The notes under the pieces: model-generated | The model's database searches: none | Seen by the model: the letters and a program-made list of their open reading frames with translations, nothing else | Told to the model about the DNA's origin: nothing | Made by a program: the position numbers and the translations under genes | Part shown: positions 11,020 to 19,942 of the stretch, piece after piece | How the letters are laid out: every line of letters begins with the position of its first letter | Numbering within the stretch: the stretch's first letter is position 1 | Assembly (NCBI RefSeq): GCF_001311785.1 | Contig: NZ_BBBX01000002.1 | Coordinates: 62,001 to 126,000, forward strand | DNA from: Lacticaseibacillus saniviri JCM 17471 = DSM 24301 | GTDB taxonomy: Bacteria; Bacillota; Bacilli; Lactobacillales; Lactobacillaceae | Reading direction: 5' to 3' | Length of the DNA: 64,000 bases

Positions 11020-11035
11020 TTTTAACCGCTTTCAA
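11020..11035 (-). promoter_or_regulatory. cre-like site in the dhaT promoter
   Basis: Minus-strand TTGAAAGCGGTTAAAA matches the CcpA consensus WTGNAARCGNWWWCAW except at the C. It overlaps a possible TAAAAT -10 box with TTCACA 16 bp upstream. Confidence 0.5.
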
Positions 11036-11047
11036 GCATTTGTGAAC

Positions 11048-11069
11048 GGACAAACAATAACGAATGTCC
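11048..11069. promoter_or_regulatory. DhaS-type operator 1
   Basis: 22-bp palindrome GGACAAAC-N6-GAATGTCC. It has the same length and end bases as the L. lactis DhaS site GGACACAT-N6-ATTTGTCC (from memory of the published operator). Confidence 0.75.
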
Positions 11070-11071
11070 GG

Positions 11072-11093
11072 GGACAAAGCCCAACACTTGTCC
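11072..11093. promoter_or_regulatory. DhaS-type operator 2
   Basis: Second 22-bp palindrome, GGACAAAG-N6-CACTTGTCC in outline (ends GGACAA and TTGTCC), starting 24 bp after the first. It ends two bases before the dhaK -35 box, the place expected for an activator. Confidence 0.75.
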
Positions 11094-11094
11094 A

Positions 11095-11122
11095 TTGCAT
11101 GTAATGTAAGCGCTGTTATAGT
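11095..11122 (+). promoter_or_regulatory. dhaKLM promoter with overlapping cre-like site
   Basis: TTGCAT (11095-11100) and TATAGT (11117-11122), 16 bp apart. TGTAAGCGCTGTTA at 11105-11118 fits the cre consensus TGWNANCGNTNWCA with one mismatch, so CcpA repression and DhaS activation could meet here. Confidence 0.6.
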
Positions 11123-11158
11123 ATGTAAACGTAGTCAAAAACAGAAAGGACCTTGAAA

Positions 11159-12162
11159 ATGAAAAAATAATGAATGAACCCGGGAATGTTGTTCCCGAGA
11201 TGGTAGCCGGGTTGACCCGTAGCTACCCACAATATGTGCAACTGATTCCAGACACGACGGCGGTCTTGCGTTCAGATGCTGCATTTAAGGCAGGCAAGCA
11301 CGTTGGGGTTGTCAGCGGTGGCGGTAGCGGTCACGAACCCTTGCATGCCGGTTTTGTCGGTCAGGGGATGTTAACGGCAGCGGTGAATGGACAGATTTTC
11401 ACCTCACCAACGCCCGACCAGATTTATGCGGCAATTAAGGCAGCCGATCAAGGCCTCGGTGTCTTACTGATTGTTAAGAATTACTCAGGCGATGTGATGA
11501 ACTTCGACATGGCTAAGGATATGGCTGACCTCGATGACATCGAAGTTGAAAGCATCATTGTCGATGACGATATTGCGGTTGAAGACAGTCTGTACACCCA
11601 AGGCCGGCGCGGTGTTGCCGGGACGGTATTGGTTGAAAAGATTGTCGGTGCGGCAGCTGAAGCCGGAATGGCTCTCGGCGACCTCGCGACATTAGGCCAA
11701 GCGGTCATCAAAAAAGTGAAGACACTGGGCGTTGCTTTGCGCGCTGCTACTGTGCCAGAAGTCGGCAAGTTAGGCTTTGATCTCGGTGAAGACCAGATGG
11801 AATACGGTGTTGGGATTCACAACGAACCCGGTTATAAGACCGAAAAACTGGTTCCTTCCAAAGAACTGGCCAAAGAATTACTCGGTAAAATTGAAACGGA
11901 ACAATCCGTTAAGGGGCAAGCGGTCGCTGTTTTGATTAATGGCATGGGCGCAACACCACTCAACGAACAATATATTTTCATGAATGATGTGTTGGATGAA
12001 CTCGACGCCATGGGGGCTCAGGTGCAATTCACAAAGGTCGGCAATTATGTCACCTCACTGGATATGGCCGGCATCTCACTGACAGTATTGAATCTGGAAG
12101 GTAAGTGGCTGGACTACTTGAAGGCACCAGCACACACCATTGGATGGGGGGATACACTATGA
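11159..12162 (+). CDS. dhaK: Dihydroxyacetone kinase subunit DhaK (frameshifted at codon 4)
   Basis: DHA-binding subunit of the PEP-dependent dihydroxyacetone kinase, about 334 aa. GGGSGHEPLHAGFVG binds substrate and the His in GVGIHNEPG (about residue 220) forms the hemiaminal with DHA. ATG 11159 with AGAAAGGA upstream gives M-K-K and then a stop; one added A in the six-A run at 11162 yields MKKIMNEPGNVVPEM, the family N-terminus, so 11159 is the true start. Its stop overlaps dhaL (ATGA). First gene of the dhaKLM operon, behind DhaS operators. Confidence 0.93.
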
Positions 12163-12743
12163 CAGTTGAAGAATTAATTGCATGGTTAGACAAGTATCAA
12201 GCGACCATCGAAGCCAACAAGGCGAATCTCAGCGAAATGGATACCGTGATTGGCGATGGTGACCACGGCAATAACATGGCGCGGGGGATGGATGCGGTCA
12301 AAGAGAGCTTGGCCCAGAACCCACCTGCTGATCTGGTTGCCGGTTTGAAGGCCGTGGCAATGAGCCTGATCAGTAAGGTCGGTGGTGCATCCGGGCCACT
12401 GTACGGCACAGCGTTTCTTGAGATGGGTAAGGCCGCTAAGAACGATGCCACCTTCCCCGAGATGATTCAGGCTGGTGCTGACGGCATTGCGAAGCGCGGC
12501 GGTGCGGCCATTGGCAACAAGACCATGCTCGACGTGTGGATTCCGGTGGCCAAGGATTTGGCAGCCAACACACTGACGGCCGATAAAATCGATCGTTACG
12601 TCGAGGCCACTAAGCCACTGCAAGCAACCAAGGGCCGGGCATCCTACTTGGGCGAACGTTCCATCGGGCATATCGATCCCGGTGCCGCAAGCTCTGGCAT
12701 GTTGTTCAAGGATTTACTCACAGTCTGGGGGTCTAACGCATGA
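12159..12743 (+). CDS. dhaL: Dihydroxyacetone kinase subunit DhaL
   Basis: ADP-binding subunit (194 aa) that passes the phosphoryl group to DHA bound on DhaK. The Mg/ADP-binding aspartates are in DTVIGDGDHGNNMARG (residues about 28-43). Also seen: KVGGASGPLYGTAFLEMG, GNKTMLDVW and a C-terminal RASYLGERSIGHIDPGAASS loop. ATG at 12159 overlaps the dhaK stop. Intact. The stop overlaps the dhaM start. Confidence 0.95.
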   Translation: MTVEELIAWLDKYQATIEANKANLSEMDTVIGDGDHGNNMARGMDAVKESLAQNPPADLVAGLKAVAMSLISKVGGASGPLYGTAFLEMGKAAKNDATFPEMIQAGADGIAKRGGAAIGNKTMLDVWIPVAKDLAANTLTADKIDRYVEATKPLQATKGRASYLGERSIGHIDPGAASSGMLFKDLLTVWGSNA

Positions 12744-13107
12744 CGACAGGGATGTTATTGATTTCGCATGTGCCTAAGATTGCGGCCGGTGTGGCCGAAT
12801 TGATTCGACAAGTCGCACCAGACATCAATCTGACGACTGCGGCGGGACCAGTTCGGGGGAAATTGGGACCGATATGGATCATATTTTGGCAGCCATCGAT
12901 GAGAACAAGGCCGATGAATTGATGGTGTTCTACGACCTGGGCAGTGCCAAGATGAATCTGGATTTGGCGACTGACTTCAGTGAAAAGCCACTCATTCGCT
13001 ATGACGTGGCCTTCCTAGAGGGGGCGTACTCGGCGGCGGCACTGTTACAGAGTGGGGTGCCAAGAAGCGAGATTGAAAAACAATTGGCACCGCTAAAGAT
13101 TAAGTAG
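12740..13107 (+). CDS. dhaM: Dihydroxyacetone kinase phosphotransfer subunit DhaM (frameshifted)
   Basis: About 122-aa EIIA-Man-like protein that takes phosphate from HPr and rephosphorylates DhaL-ADP. Only this domain is present, as in Gram-positive DhaM; E. coli DhaM adds HPr and EI domains. The phosphorylated His is in LLISHVPKIAAGV (residue 10). The frame breaks in the G/A run near 12858, after TTAAGPV; the rest reads MDHILAAIDENKADELMVFYDLGSA-like, typical of the family. ATG overlaps the dhaL stop. Confidence 0.9.
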
Positions 13108-13212
13108 CGCGACTTGTTTGACCGTCAGATGTGGGGGCATTTGATGAAGATGAATGATTACTGTTGATGTGTATCAATGTGTCAAAACAACTTTATTGGG
13201 AGGAATTGTATT

Positions 13213-14364
13213 ATGGCTAAAGATTTGATGTTTGTGAGTCCAGATAAGTATATTCAAGGTGCAGGGTTACTCGAACATTCCGCAGATTACATCAAGCAAC
13301 TCGGATCACATCTGTTGATTATGGCTGACGAATTGATTTGGGAAATTGTCGGCAACGAATTCGCCAGTTATCTCGAGGACAATGATTTTACCGTGACTAA
13401 GGTAACCTTCAACGGGGAAGCCTCCGTTCAAGAAATCGATCGTATCACCACCATTGGTCAAGAGAACCATAATGATGTGGTGATTGGTTTAGGCGGCGGG
13501 AAGACACTTGATACCAGCAAGGGTATCGCCAAGGCACTTGATGCTAAGTTGGTGATTGCACCGACAGCGGCTTCCGCGGATGCCCCAACAGCAGGCTTAT
13601 CCGTGCTCTACACTGAAGATGGGACCTTCGATCAATACGAATTCTATCCACGTCACAGTGACTTGGTGTTGATGGATACGCAAGTGATTGCCAATGCGCC
13701 AGTTCGGACATTGATTTCTGGGATATCTGATGCCATGGCAACTAACATCGAAGCCAAGGCCACAAGCCAAAAGCACGGTGTGACAATGGGCAACGGTGCC
13801 GCAACATTCGCTGGCCGTGCGATTGCCGCCGAATGTGAACGCGTGCTCTGGGATTATGCCTTTGAAGCGGTTGAATCCAACAAGCATCATCTGGTGACCC
13901 CAGCGCTCGAAGCAATTGTTGAAGCCAACACACTGTTGTCTGGGCTTGGCTTTGAAAATGCCGGGTTGGCTGCTGCCCATGCGATTCACAATGGCTTCAC
14001 AGCGGTTAAGGGTGACATTCACCACTTGACCCACGGTGAAAAGGTGGCCTTTGGCGCGATGGTTGAATTGGTCTTACAAGGCACACCGCACGATGAACTC
14101 GATAAGTACATCAACTTCTATCTCACTTTGGGTCTGCCTATCACGATGGAAGCCACGCACTTAGATGAATTGTCTGACGACGAACTGCATCAAATCGGTG
14201 TTTTGGCGACACAACCGGATGAAACAATGAAGAATATGCCATTTGCGGTGACCCCAGAGATGGTGGTCAATGCAATGAAGGCTGCTTCCGCTTATGCCCA
14301 TGCCTATGAAGAAAGTCATGAGCTTCACCCGATTTTTGTTAACAAAGCACTTGTAAACGCTTAA
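13213..14364 (+). CDS. gldA: Glycerol dehydrogenase
   Basis: 383-aa NAD-dependent, zinc-containing enzyme oxidising glycerol to dihydroxyacetone, the substrate of DhaKLM. Landmarks: GLGGGKTLDTSKG (NAD loop), IAPTAASADAPTAGLSVLY, SGISDAMATNIEAKA (Asp ligand), AAAHAIHNGFT (His ligand), HHLTHGEKVAFG (His ligand). ATG 13213 has GGGAGGAATTG upstream, better than the earlier in-frame ATG at 13177. It lies 105 bp after dhaM; read-through from the operon is likely. Intact. Followed by repeat C and a terminator. Confidence 0.95.
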   Translation: MAKDLMFVSPDKYIQGAGLLEHSADYIKQLGSHLLIMADELIWEIVGNEFASYLEDNDFTVTKVTFNGEASVQEIDRITTIGQENHNDVVIGLGGGKTLDTSKGIAKALDAKLVIAPTAASADAPTAGLSVLYTEDGTFDQYEFYPRHSDLVLMDTQVIANAPVRTLISGISDAMATNIEAKATSQKHGVTMGNGAATFAGRAIAAECERVLWDYAFEAVESNKHHLVTPALEAIVEANTLLSGLGFENAGLAAAHAIHNGFTAVKGDIHHLTHGEKVAFGAMVELVLQGTPHDELDKYINFYLTLGLPITMEATHLDELSDDELHQIGVLATQPDETMKNMPFAVTPEMVVNAMKAASAYAHAYEESHELHPIFVNKALVNA

Positions 14365-14411
14365 TTTAGGCGCTAAGCTGAAAGTGTTTACTGCTCTTTG
14401 ACTAAGAGATT

Positions 14412-14545
14412 GAGAAGCTGTGACACAAGGCGTTTGAGAATGAGGATTAACAGGGATTGGTGATAAATCCCGAACTTAGGATTTGAAACAACCCAAGTTA
14501 ACCGGAATTCTCAGCCTTTTGGAACGCGATTAATTTATTGTTTGG
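14412..14545 (-). repeat. Intergenic hairpin repeat, copy C (short form, reverse orientation)
   Basis: Reverse-complement relation to the right block of copies A/B/F: GTGACACAAGGCG, GAGAATGAGGATTAACAGGG, TTAACCGGAATTCTCAGCC, TTTTGGAACGCGATTAA. The centre holds GGGATTggtgatAAATCCC and AACTTAGG...CCAAGTT hairpins. Follows gldA. Confidence 0.85.
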
Positions 14546-14556
14546 AAATCTAAGGG

Positions 14557-14596
14557 AAGGCTGTGAACAAAACGCTTGTTTTGTCACAGCCTTTTT
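14557..14596 (+). terminator. Intrinsic terminator after gldA/repeat C
   Basis: AAGGCTGTGA...AAAACG / CTTGTTTTGTCACAGCC followed by TTTTT. Stem sequence belongs to the recurrent GCTGTGAC/GTCACAGC terminator type of this window. Confidence 0.9.
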
Positions 14597-14631
14597 CTGT
14601 ATAACGCTATTGATAGGAACGAGGCCTTATC

Positions 14632-15619
14632 GTGAAGAAATTAATCAATGCACCAGAACAAGTGGTGGAACAGATGCTAGCAGGGTTATTGCTGGCCCAC
14701 CCAACCCTGCATCAAATCGGCCGCCAACTCGCGATTGCAAACGGCAATCTCAAACGCAAGGTCTGGTTAGTCAGTGGCGGCGGAAGTGGCCATGAGCCCC
14801 TCGATGTCGGGTATGTGGGTGATGGCTTGCTCGATGCCGCGATATTGGGGCCGGTATTCACGCCACCAAGTGTTGAAAGCATTGTGGCGACCATGAAGGT
14901 GTTGGGCCCCAAACGTCCTTACCTGTTTATCGTGAAGAACTTTGCCAGTGATATGCGCCATTTCACTTTGGCACGTGAACAACTGGTGGCGGAGGGCTAC
15001 CAAATCGGGTTGGTGTCTGTTGCTGATGATCAGTCCGTTGATCCCGACACGCTGACGGCGCGCCATCGCGGGGTGGCTGGGACAGTGTTGATGATCAAAC
15101 TGCTAGGTGCTGCCGCTGATGCCGGCATGGCATTGGCTGATCTGCAGACCCTGGCCACAGAGGTGAATCACCAGCTGGTAACCTTGGGTGTGGCATTATC
15201 GAGCACGGAAGCACCGGGACAAAAAGCCGGCCTTTGATTTGGGCGCGGCAGAAATTGCGTATGGGATTGGGATTCACGGTGAACCGGGTTATCGCAGTGA
15301 ACCGATGGTGTCGTCCGAGTTGTTGGCCCGCGAGCTGGTCAATAAGCTCACCCAGATTAACGACTGGCCGGAGAAGGCACCGATGGCGGTGATGATTAAC
15401 GGCTTGGGTGGGTTGCCACTCATGGACCAATTCGTGTTCACCCATGATGCGGTCGAGCTGATTAGGTTACATGGTTTTGATATGCAGTTTGTCAAGACGG
15501 GAACCTTGCTGACGTCGTACTCGATGCAAGGTGTTTCACTCACCTTACTCGGTTTAACCGAACAGTGGCGTCACTGGTTAGGAAAACCCGTGGGAGGATT
15601 CGCGTGGGGAAATGGCTGA
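14632..15619 (+). CDS. dhaQ: DhaK paralogue DhaQ, coactivator of DhaS (frameshifted)
   Basis: About 329 aa, DhaK-like throughout: SGGGSGHEPLDVGYVG, GVAGTVLMIKLLGAAADAGM, and the DHA-binding His in YGIGIHGEPGYRS. In L. lactis DhaQ binds DHA and turns DhaS into an activator; the separate position and the dhaS neighbour favour this role over a second kinase. GTG 14632 follows GGAACGAGG. One break near 15225 (after STEAPGQ). The 3' end overlaps the convergent dhaS reading frame by about 49 bp. Alternative: a second kinase subunit; no second dhaL is present. Confidence 0.82.
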
Positions 15620-16193
15620 TGGAGGTAACGCGGATCGTGTTGATGCCGCAATACCACTCCATTGGTCATATCCTCGAGGAACGTCTGGAGATACTTGGTT
15701 TCTAGATCCAGTGGGCGCGGTGTTGGGCTCATAATCCATTGTCTGAGCTCACTGACCAGACTTGCCGTGAGAATCTTTTGCAAGAAATCACGATAGGCTG
15801 GGGATAGCTTGACATTTTCCTTATGGCTGAACTCGGTCAACACGCGCTCGATGAGTTGCGTGATGTGTTCCGAAATCGCCTGTTCCGGGGCATTCTGGTC
15901 GTGAATCGCGAGTGCCTTTTGATAGAATGCTTGATTCGCTTGGAAGTAGTGCAGCATATGGTGCAGCACCACAGTCCAATGTTCATAATCCAGGTTGTCC
16001 TTGATGATGGCTTGAATATCATCGTTATAGATCCACGCTAAAACAGCGTATTTATCTTCAAAATAATCATAGAATGTCTGGCGGCGCAGATGCGCTTCGG
16101 CCATGATGGTGGTCACGGAAAGCTGACTGAAGGGTTTAACGCTCATGAGTTCCTTGGTTGCAGTCGCAATCTTTTTTTGACAATGTAAGACAT
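15571..16193 (-). CDS. dhaS: DhaS, TetR-family activator of the dha genes (frameshifted)
   Basis: About 207-aa DNA-binding protein with an N-terminal TetR-type helix-turn-helix (KPFSQLSVTTIMAEAHLRRQTFYDYFEDKYAVLAWI) and a helical C-terminal domain that in L. lactis binds DhaQ-DHA. RRQTFYDYFEDKY is the recognition-helix signature. ATG 16193 with AAAGGAG upstream reads MSYIVKK; adding one A to the seven-A run near 16175 joins it to KIATATKELMSVKPFS, the usual N-terminus. The final about 15 residues past MTNGVVLRHQ may be read-through of a further error. Convergent with dhaQ. Confidence 0.85.
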
Positions 16194-16350
16194 CAACCCA
16201 GCTCCTTTCCGTGATATGAATCGCTTACAATAATACTATACACTGAATACTGGACCAATTCCATGCAGGACGAGTGAAATCGTGGGCGTCTGGAAGAATG
16301 GATGCGGTACAATGAAGTGAGTGAAGACAAAAATAGAGGGGTGTTTTGGC

Positions 16351-17058
16351 ATGAACTATCAAATTTCAACGGATACCGCATTTCCAGTTGTGACGTTAAC
16401 CTTGGATCAAGATGAACAGGTTCAAATTGAATCAGGCTCGATGATCTACCACGATGGGCAGATCAAGCTCGAAGGTAAAATGAACAATAATGGCAAAAAG
16501 GGACTGGGCGGTTTGATGAGTGCCATCGGCCGCAGCATGACATCTGGTGAATCATTTTTCATCACCACCGCAACCGGGACAGCACCACAGAGTGAATTGG
16601 TGATTGCGCCCGGTAATCCTGGTGCGATTCGTGCACTGCCTCTGGATAGTACCCATCAATGGCGCTTGAATACGGGCGCTTTCTTAGCTGCGGATGCGAC
16701 AGCCGGCTACACCATGGTGCGTCAAAAGACCAGTAACGCGCTTCTTGGTGGCACGGGTGGCTTCTTCGTGATGGAGAGCCAAGGTAGTGGGGCTATGCTT
16801 GTGAGCGCTTATGGAGACATTCTCGAGGTCACACTGGATGGTTCACGCGACTATATCATCGACAACGACCATGTGGTGGCGTGGTCACAGAGTTTGGACT
16901 ACAACATCGCACCCGCCAGCGGTTTTGTTGGCTTCAAGACTGGGGAAGGCTTAGTCAATCAGTTCCATGGTCAGGGGACCGTTTATATTCAAACACGTAA
17001 TCTGAATGCATTGGCGGATCTTGTCGCACCGTTCTTACCTGAAAAGAGCGGCGATTAA
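16351..17058 (+). CDS. AIM24/TIGR00266-family protein
   Basis: 235-aa soluble beta-rich protein of a widespread family without an assigned enzymatic role; related to mitochondrial Aim24 by name of the domain. Typical features: an N-terminal VQIESGSMIYHDG turn, a Gly-rich GLGGLMSAIGRSMTSGESFF stretch, and repeated ELVIAPGNPGAI / GDILEVTLDG strands. ATG 16351 lies 12 bp after AGAGGGGTG. Intact, monocistronic, flanked by dhaS upstream and a terminator downstream. Confidence 0.88.
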   Translation: MNYQISTDTAFPVVTLTLDQDEQVQIESGSMIYHDGQIKLEGKMNNNGKKGLGGLMSAIGRSMTSGESFFITTATGTAPQSELVIAPGNPGAIRALPLDSTHQWRLNTGAFLAADATAGYTMVRQKTSNALLGGTGGFFVMESQGSGAMLVSAYGDILEVTLDGSRDYIIDNDHVVAWSQSLDYNIAPASGFVGFKTGEGLVNQFHGQGTVYIQTRNLNALADLVAPFLPEKSGD

Positions 17059-17072
17059 TCTTCATTATCCAG

Positions 17073-17124
17073 AAAAAAGGAAGCTGTGACGACCCGATTG
17101 GGTGATGCCACAGCTTCCTTTTTT
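17073..17124. terminator. Bidirectional terminator
   Basis: AAAAAAGGAAGCTGTG / CACAGCTTCCTTTTTT around a gacgacccgattgggtgatgc loop, between converging genes. It overlaps the last two bases of the small membrane-protein gene. Confidence 0.88.
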
Positions 17125-17302
17125 AGTGCTTATACTTATGTCTGTGTTGCCGGCGAATAACGAGATAGCTACCAATAAAAGCTCCCGTTGGCACGGCAAT
17201 GTCAATCCACCACTTGAATTCACGGTGCAGAACGAGCGACAAAACAAAAGAAATTGATAGATAGAGCGCAACGGTTAACAGGTAGGATTGCCAACTTTTC
17301 AT
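17123..17302 (-). CDS. Small membrane protein, unknown function
   Basis: 59 aa, MKSWQSYLLTVALYLSISFV... with two hydrophobic segments (about residues 7-25 and 31-49) and a basic His/Arg/Lys tail (RRQHRHKYKH). The ATG at 17302 is preceded by GAGAAAGAAGGC at normal spacing. It starts 55 bp after the hemH stop on the same strand, so it is probably co-transcribed with hemH. No recognised family. Confidence 0.65.
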   Translation of the reverse strand: MKSWQSYLLTVALYLSISFVLSLVLHREFKWWIDIAVPTGAFIGSYLVIRRQHRHKYKH

Positions 17303-17357
17303 TGTGTATGCCTTCTTTCTCCAGAGCAATCAAAGTCTTTCGTCACCTAAAGCTTGA

Positions 17358-18295
17358 TTAGTGTGTGGTTGCCAATTTAGCGAGGAGATCAATGAAGGCT
17401 GCATCATCATTGAATGGTGGCACAAACGTGAACTGCTCGCCACCAGCGGCCATGAAGTACTCGCGATTTTCGATGTCGATTTCGTAGACTGTTTCCAGAC
17501 AATCCGCGACGAAACTAGGTGCAATGACTGCATTTTGATGCCTTGGGTCGGCAGCTTCTTCAGTGTGGTGTCTGTTGCGGGCAGTAACCAGGGGTCGCGG
17601 CCAAAGCGTGATTGATAGGTGAGCTTGGTTGAGACCGTGGTCGTCATCTGAGCAACAATCGCTTCAGTTGAGGTCATGCAGCGCGCCGCATAGGGATCAC
17701 CTTGATCGACATAGCTTTGAGGAATGCCGTGATAGGAGAACACCACTTGGTCGGGATGTATGTCGTTGACGACCGCATCGATTTTGGCGGCCATGGCGGC
17801 GGTGTAATCAGGGTCCATACTGAAGTCGCTGATCATGCGAATCTCTGGAATGTAAATCTGTTTTTGATAATACTGACTGACTTGATCAAAGACGGAGGCG
17901 GTTGTGGTGCTTGAGTACTGTGGATAGAGTGGCAGCACAGTGAGTTTAGTGATTTCTAATTCTCTGAGCTCATTCAATACGCTCTCAATTGATGGTGAAC
18001 CATAAACCATGGCGTGTCGCACGATGTGGTTTGGCAGCCGTTCTTGCAACAGCTGTGCCTGTGTTTCTGTATAGTACGCCAGTGGTGAACCCTGTTCGGT
18101 CCAAATCTGCTGGTAAAGGGCGGCAGATTTGGCCGGCCGCTTGGGCAGAATCATGGTGCGCAGAATCGGCTGCCACTTAATCGGATTCATTTGAATCACA
18201 CGTTGGTCACTTAAGAATTGTTTCAAATAACGCCGAACGCTCTCTTCATCGGGAGCGTCTGGTGTGCCGAGATTAACGAGTAGGATTGCATGCAT
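17358..18295 (-). CDS. hemH: Ferrochelatase (frameshifted)
   Basis: About 312-aa enzyme inserting Fe2+ into a porphyrin, either protoporphyrin IX or coproporphyrin III. Motifs: LLVNLGTPDAP at the N-terminus, LPLYPQYSSTTTASV, the catalytic His in FSYHGIPQSYVDQGDPY, and, in the shifted frame, CLETVYEIDIENR holding the catalytic Glu. The break is near 17535; the true end reads FIDLLAKLATTH and stops at 17358. ATG 18295 has GAAAGGAATACACC upstream and fits the family N-terminus better than the ATG at 18319. No other haem-synthesis gene is in the window; a DyP haem peroxidase is encoded 5 kb away. Confidence 0.9.
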
Positions 18296-18405
18296 TGGTG
18301 TATTCCTTTCATCAGGCATAATTTTTGACTATGCATAGCATAACAGATAAAGCGCTTAATTACGCATTCAATGAGAACACGATTAAGCAAATATGTTTGC
18401 AGACT

Positions 18406-18450
18406 AAAAGCGTCTGAGACAAGACCAATCGGTTTTGTTTCAGACGCTTT
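18406..18450. terminator. Intrinsic terminator
   Basis: AAAAGCGTCTGAGACAA / TTGTTTCAGACGCTTT with a gaccaatcgg loop, between hemH's upstream region and the 3' end of the permease gene (minus strand). Confidence 0.85.
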
Positions 18451-18458
18451 AGTATGAG

Positions 18459-19844
18459 TTACTCTTCAAATTTTTCGGTTGTATGGTCAATAATCGGTTG
18501 CTTGTTGTGCTTCACAAAGTAAATCGTGGTCATGATGGCTAAGAAAACGACCCCAACCAATAATGAAATATTGGTTTCTGGATTCAATATCATGAAGAAC
18601 AGGGTTAAGGCCAAGAACGCCAGCGTCAGATAATTGGAATAAGGCGCAAAAGGCATTTTGAACGGATGCTCGGCCATCTTGTCGGCATGCACCTTCCGAA
18701 ACTTGATTTCGCTGATGAGAATCACGACCCATGGCACCATGCCGGGCAGCACACTCGAACTGTAGACCAGCACGAACACATTGCTTGCGGCGGGATAAAT
18801 CAGTGGCAGTAGGGCATTGAGAACGACACCTAACAGAATACCGAAGCCAATCGAAACCACAGGATAGAATGGGACGCCATGCCGATTCAACTTGGTGAAG
18901 GCTTTTGGCAGTTGGCGGGCATTAGCCAGCGTGTAAACCATTCGGCTCGCTGAGTAGATTCCCGAGTTGGCCCCTGATAACGCCGCCGTGATGACCACGA
19001 AGTTGACCAAGCCGGCCGCAAAATGTGATTCCGACCTTGGAGAAGGTTTGCACAAAAGGTGAGCCGATATTGCTGAGCTGGTTCCAAGGATAGATGGTGA
19101 CAATCACGAAGATGGCGCGACGTAGAAAATCAAGATGCGGCCCACGGTATCCTTGACCGCTTTGACAATGGTTGGTCGTGGGTCTTCAGCCTCACCCGCG
19201 GTAATCCCGAGCAATTCAACCCCTTGATAGGAGCCGAGGACGATCGATAAGGCGAAGAAGAAGCCCATCCACCCATTAGGGAAGAAGCCGCCGTGAGACC
19301 ACAGATTGCTCAAGCCTAACGCGTGGCCGCCGTTACCGAGGCCAAAGAAGATGACACCAAAGCCGGCGACAATCATCAAGATAATGGTGACGACCTTGAT
19401 CAGGGCGAACCAGAATTCGAGTTCACCGAACATCTTAACGGAAATCAGATTGGCTAAGACCAGGATGGTGATGGCCACGGCACCCGGCACCCAACCGGGC
19501 AGTGTCGGCCACCAATATTTGAAATACTCACCGATGGCAATCATTTCAGACATCCCGACGACCACGAATTGGAAAATATTACTCCAGGCGGTCAGGTAAC
19601 CGAATACGGGATGCATATACTCGGTGGCAAATTTGGCAAAGGAGCCGGTATCGGGATCGACGTAAAGCATTTCCCCTAGTGCTCGCATAATCATGTAGAG
19701 GAAGAACCCAGCGATAGCATAGGCGAATAGGACTGAAGGACCGGTCCACTTGATGGTGGCGGTCGCACCCATGAATAGTCCTACCCCAATCGTGCCACCC
19801 AAGGCGATCATTTGCATATGTCGCGCACTTAATTTTCGCTGCAT
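18459..19844 (-). CDS. Amino-acid permease, AAT group of the APC superfamily (frameshifted)
   Basis: About 462-aa membrane transporter with 12 hydrophobic segments. N-terminal [20 protein letters not shown] is the signature of amino-acid/H+ symporters of the CycA/GabP/YbxG type; also [14 protein letters not shown] and [15 protein letters not shown]. Two breaks, near 19110 and 19020, bracket a stretch that reads [20 protein letters not shown] in the third frame. Start is uncertain: ATG 19844 (MQRKLSARH) fits the family, ATG 19859 is possible; neither has a strong ribosome binding site. Substrate not determinable. Confidence 0.82.
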
Positions 19845-19942
19845 TGTTCTCAATCCCATCTGTTATTTTTTCGATAGATGCTATTTTAACGGAAGTGTCT
19901 AAAAATCGCAAACACTTGACTGCGAAATGAGAACATTTTTGA

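Noticed and set aside
12186-12671. 161-codon minus-strand frame
   Set aside because: Antisense shadow of dhaL, whose sense frame has all family motifs.
13597-14034. 145-codon minus-strand frame
   Set aside because: Antisense shadow of the intact gldA gene.
11159-15619. Two complete dihydroxyacetone kinases
   Set aside because: Only one dhaL and one dhaM are present; the second dhaK-like gene adjoins dhaS, so DhaQ is the better reading.
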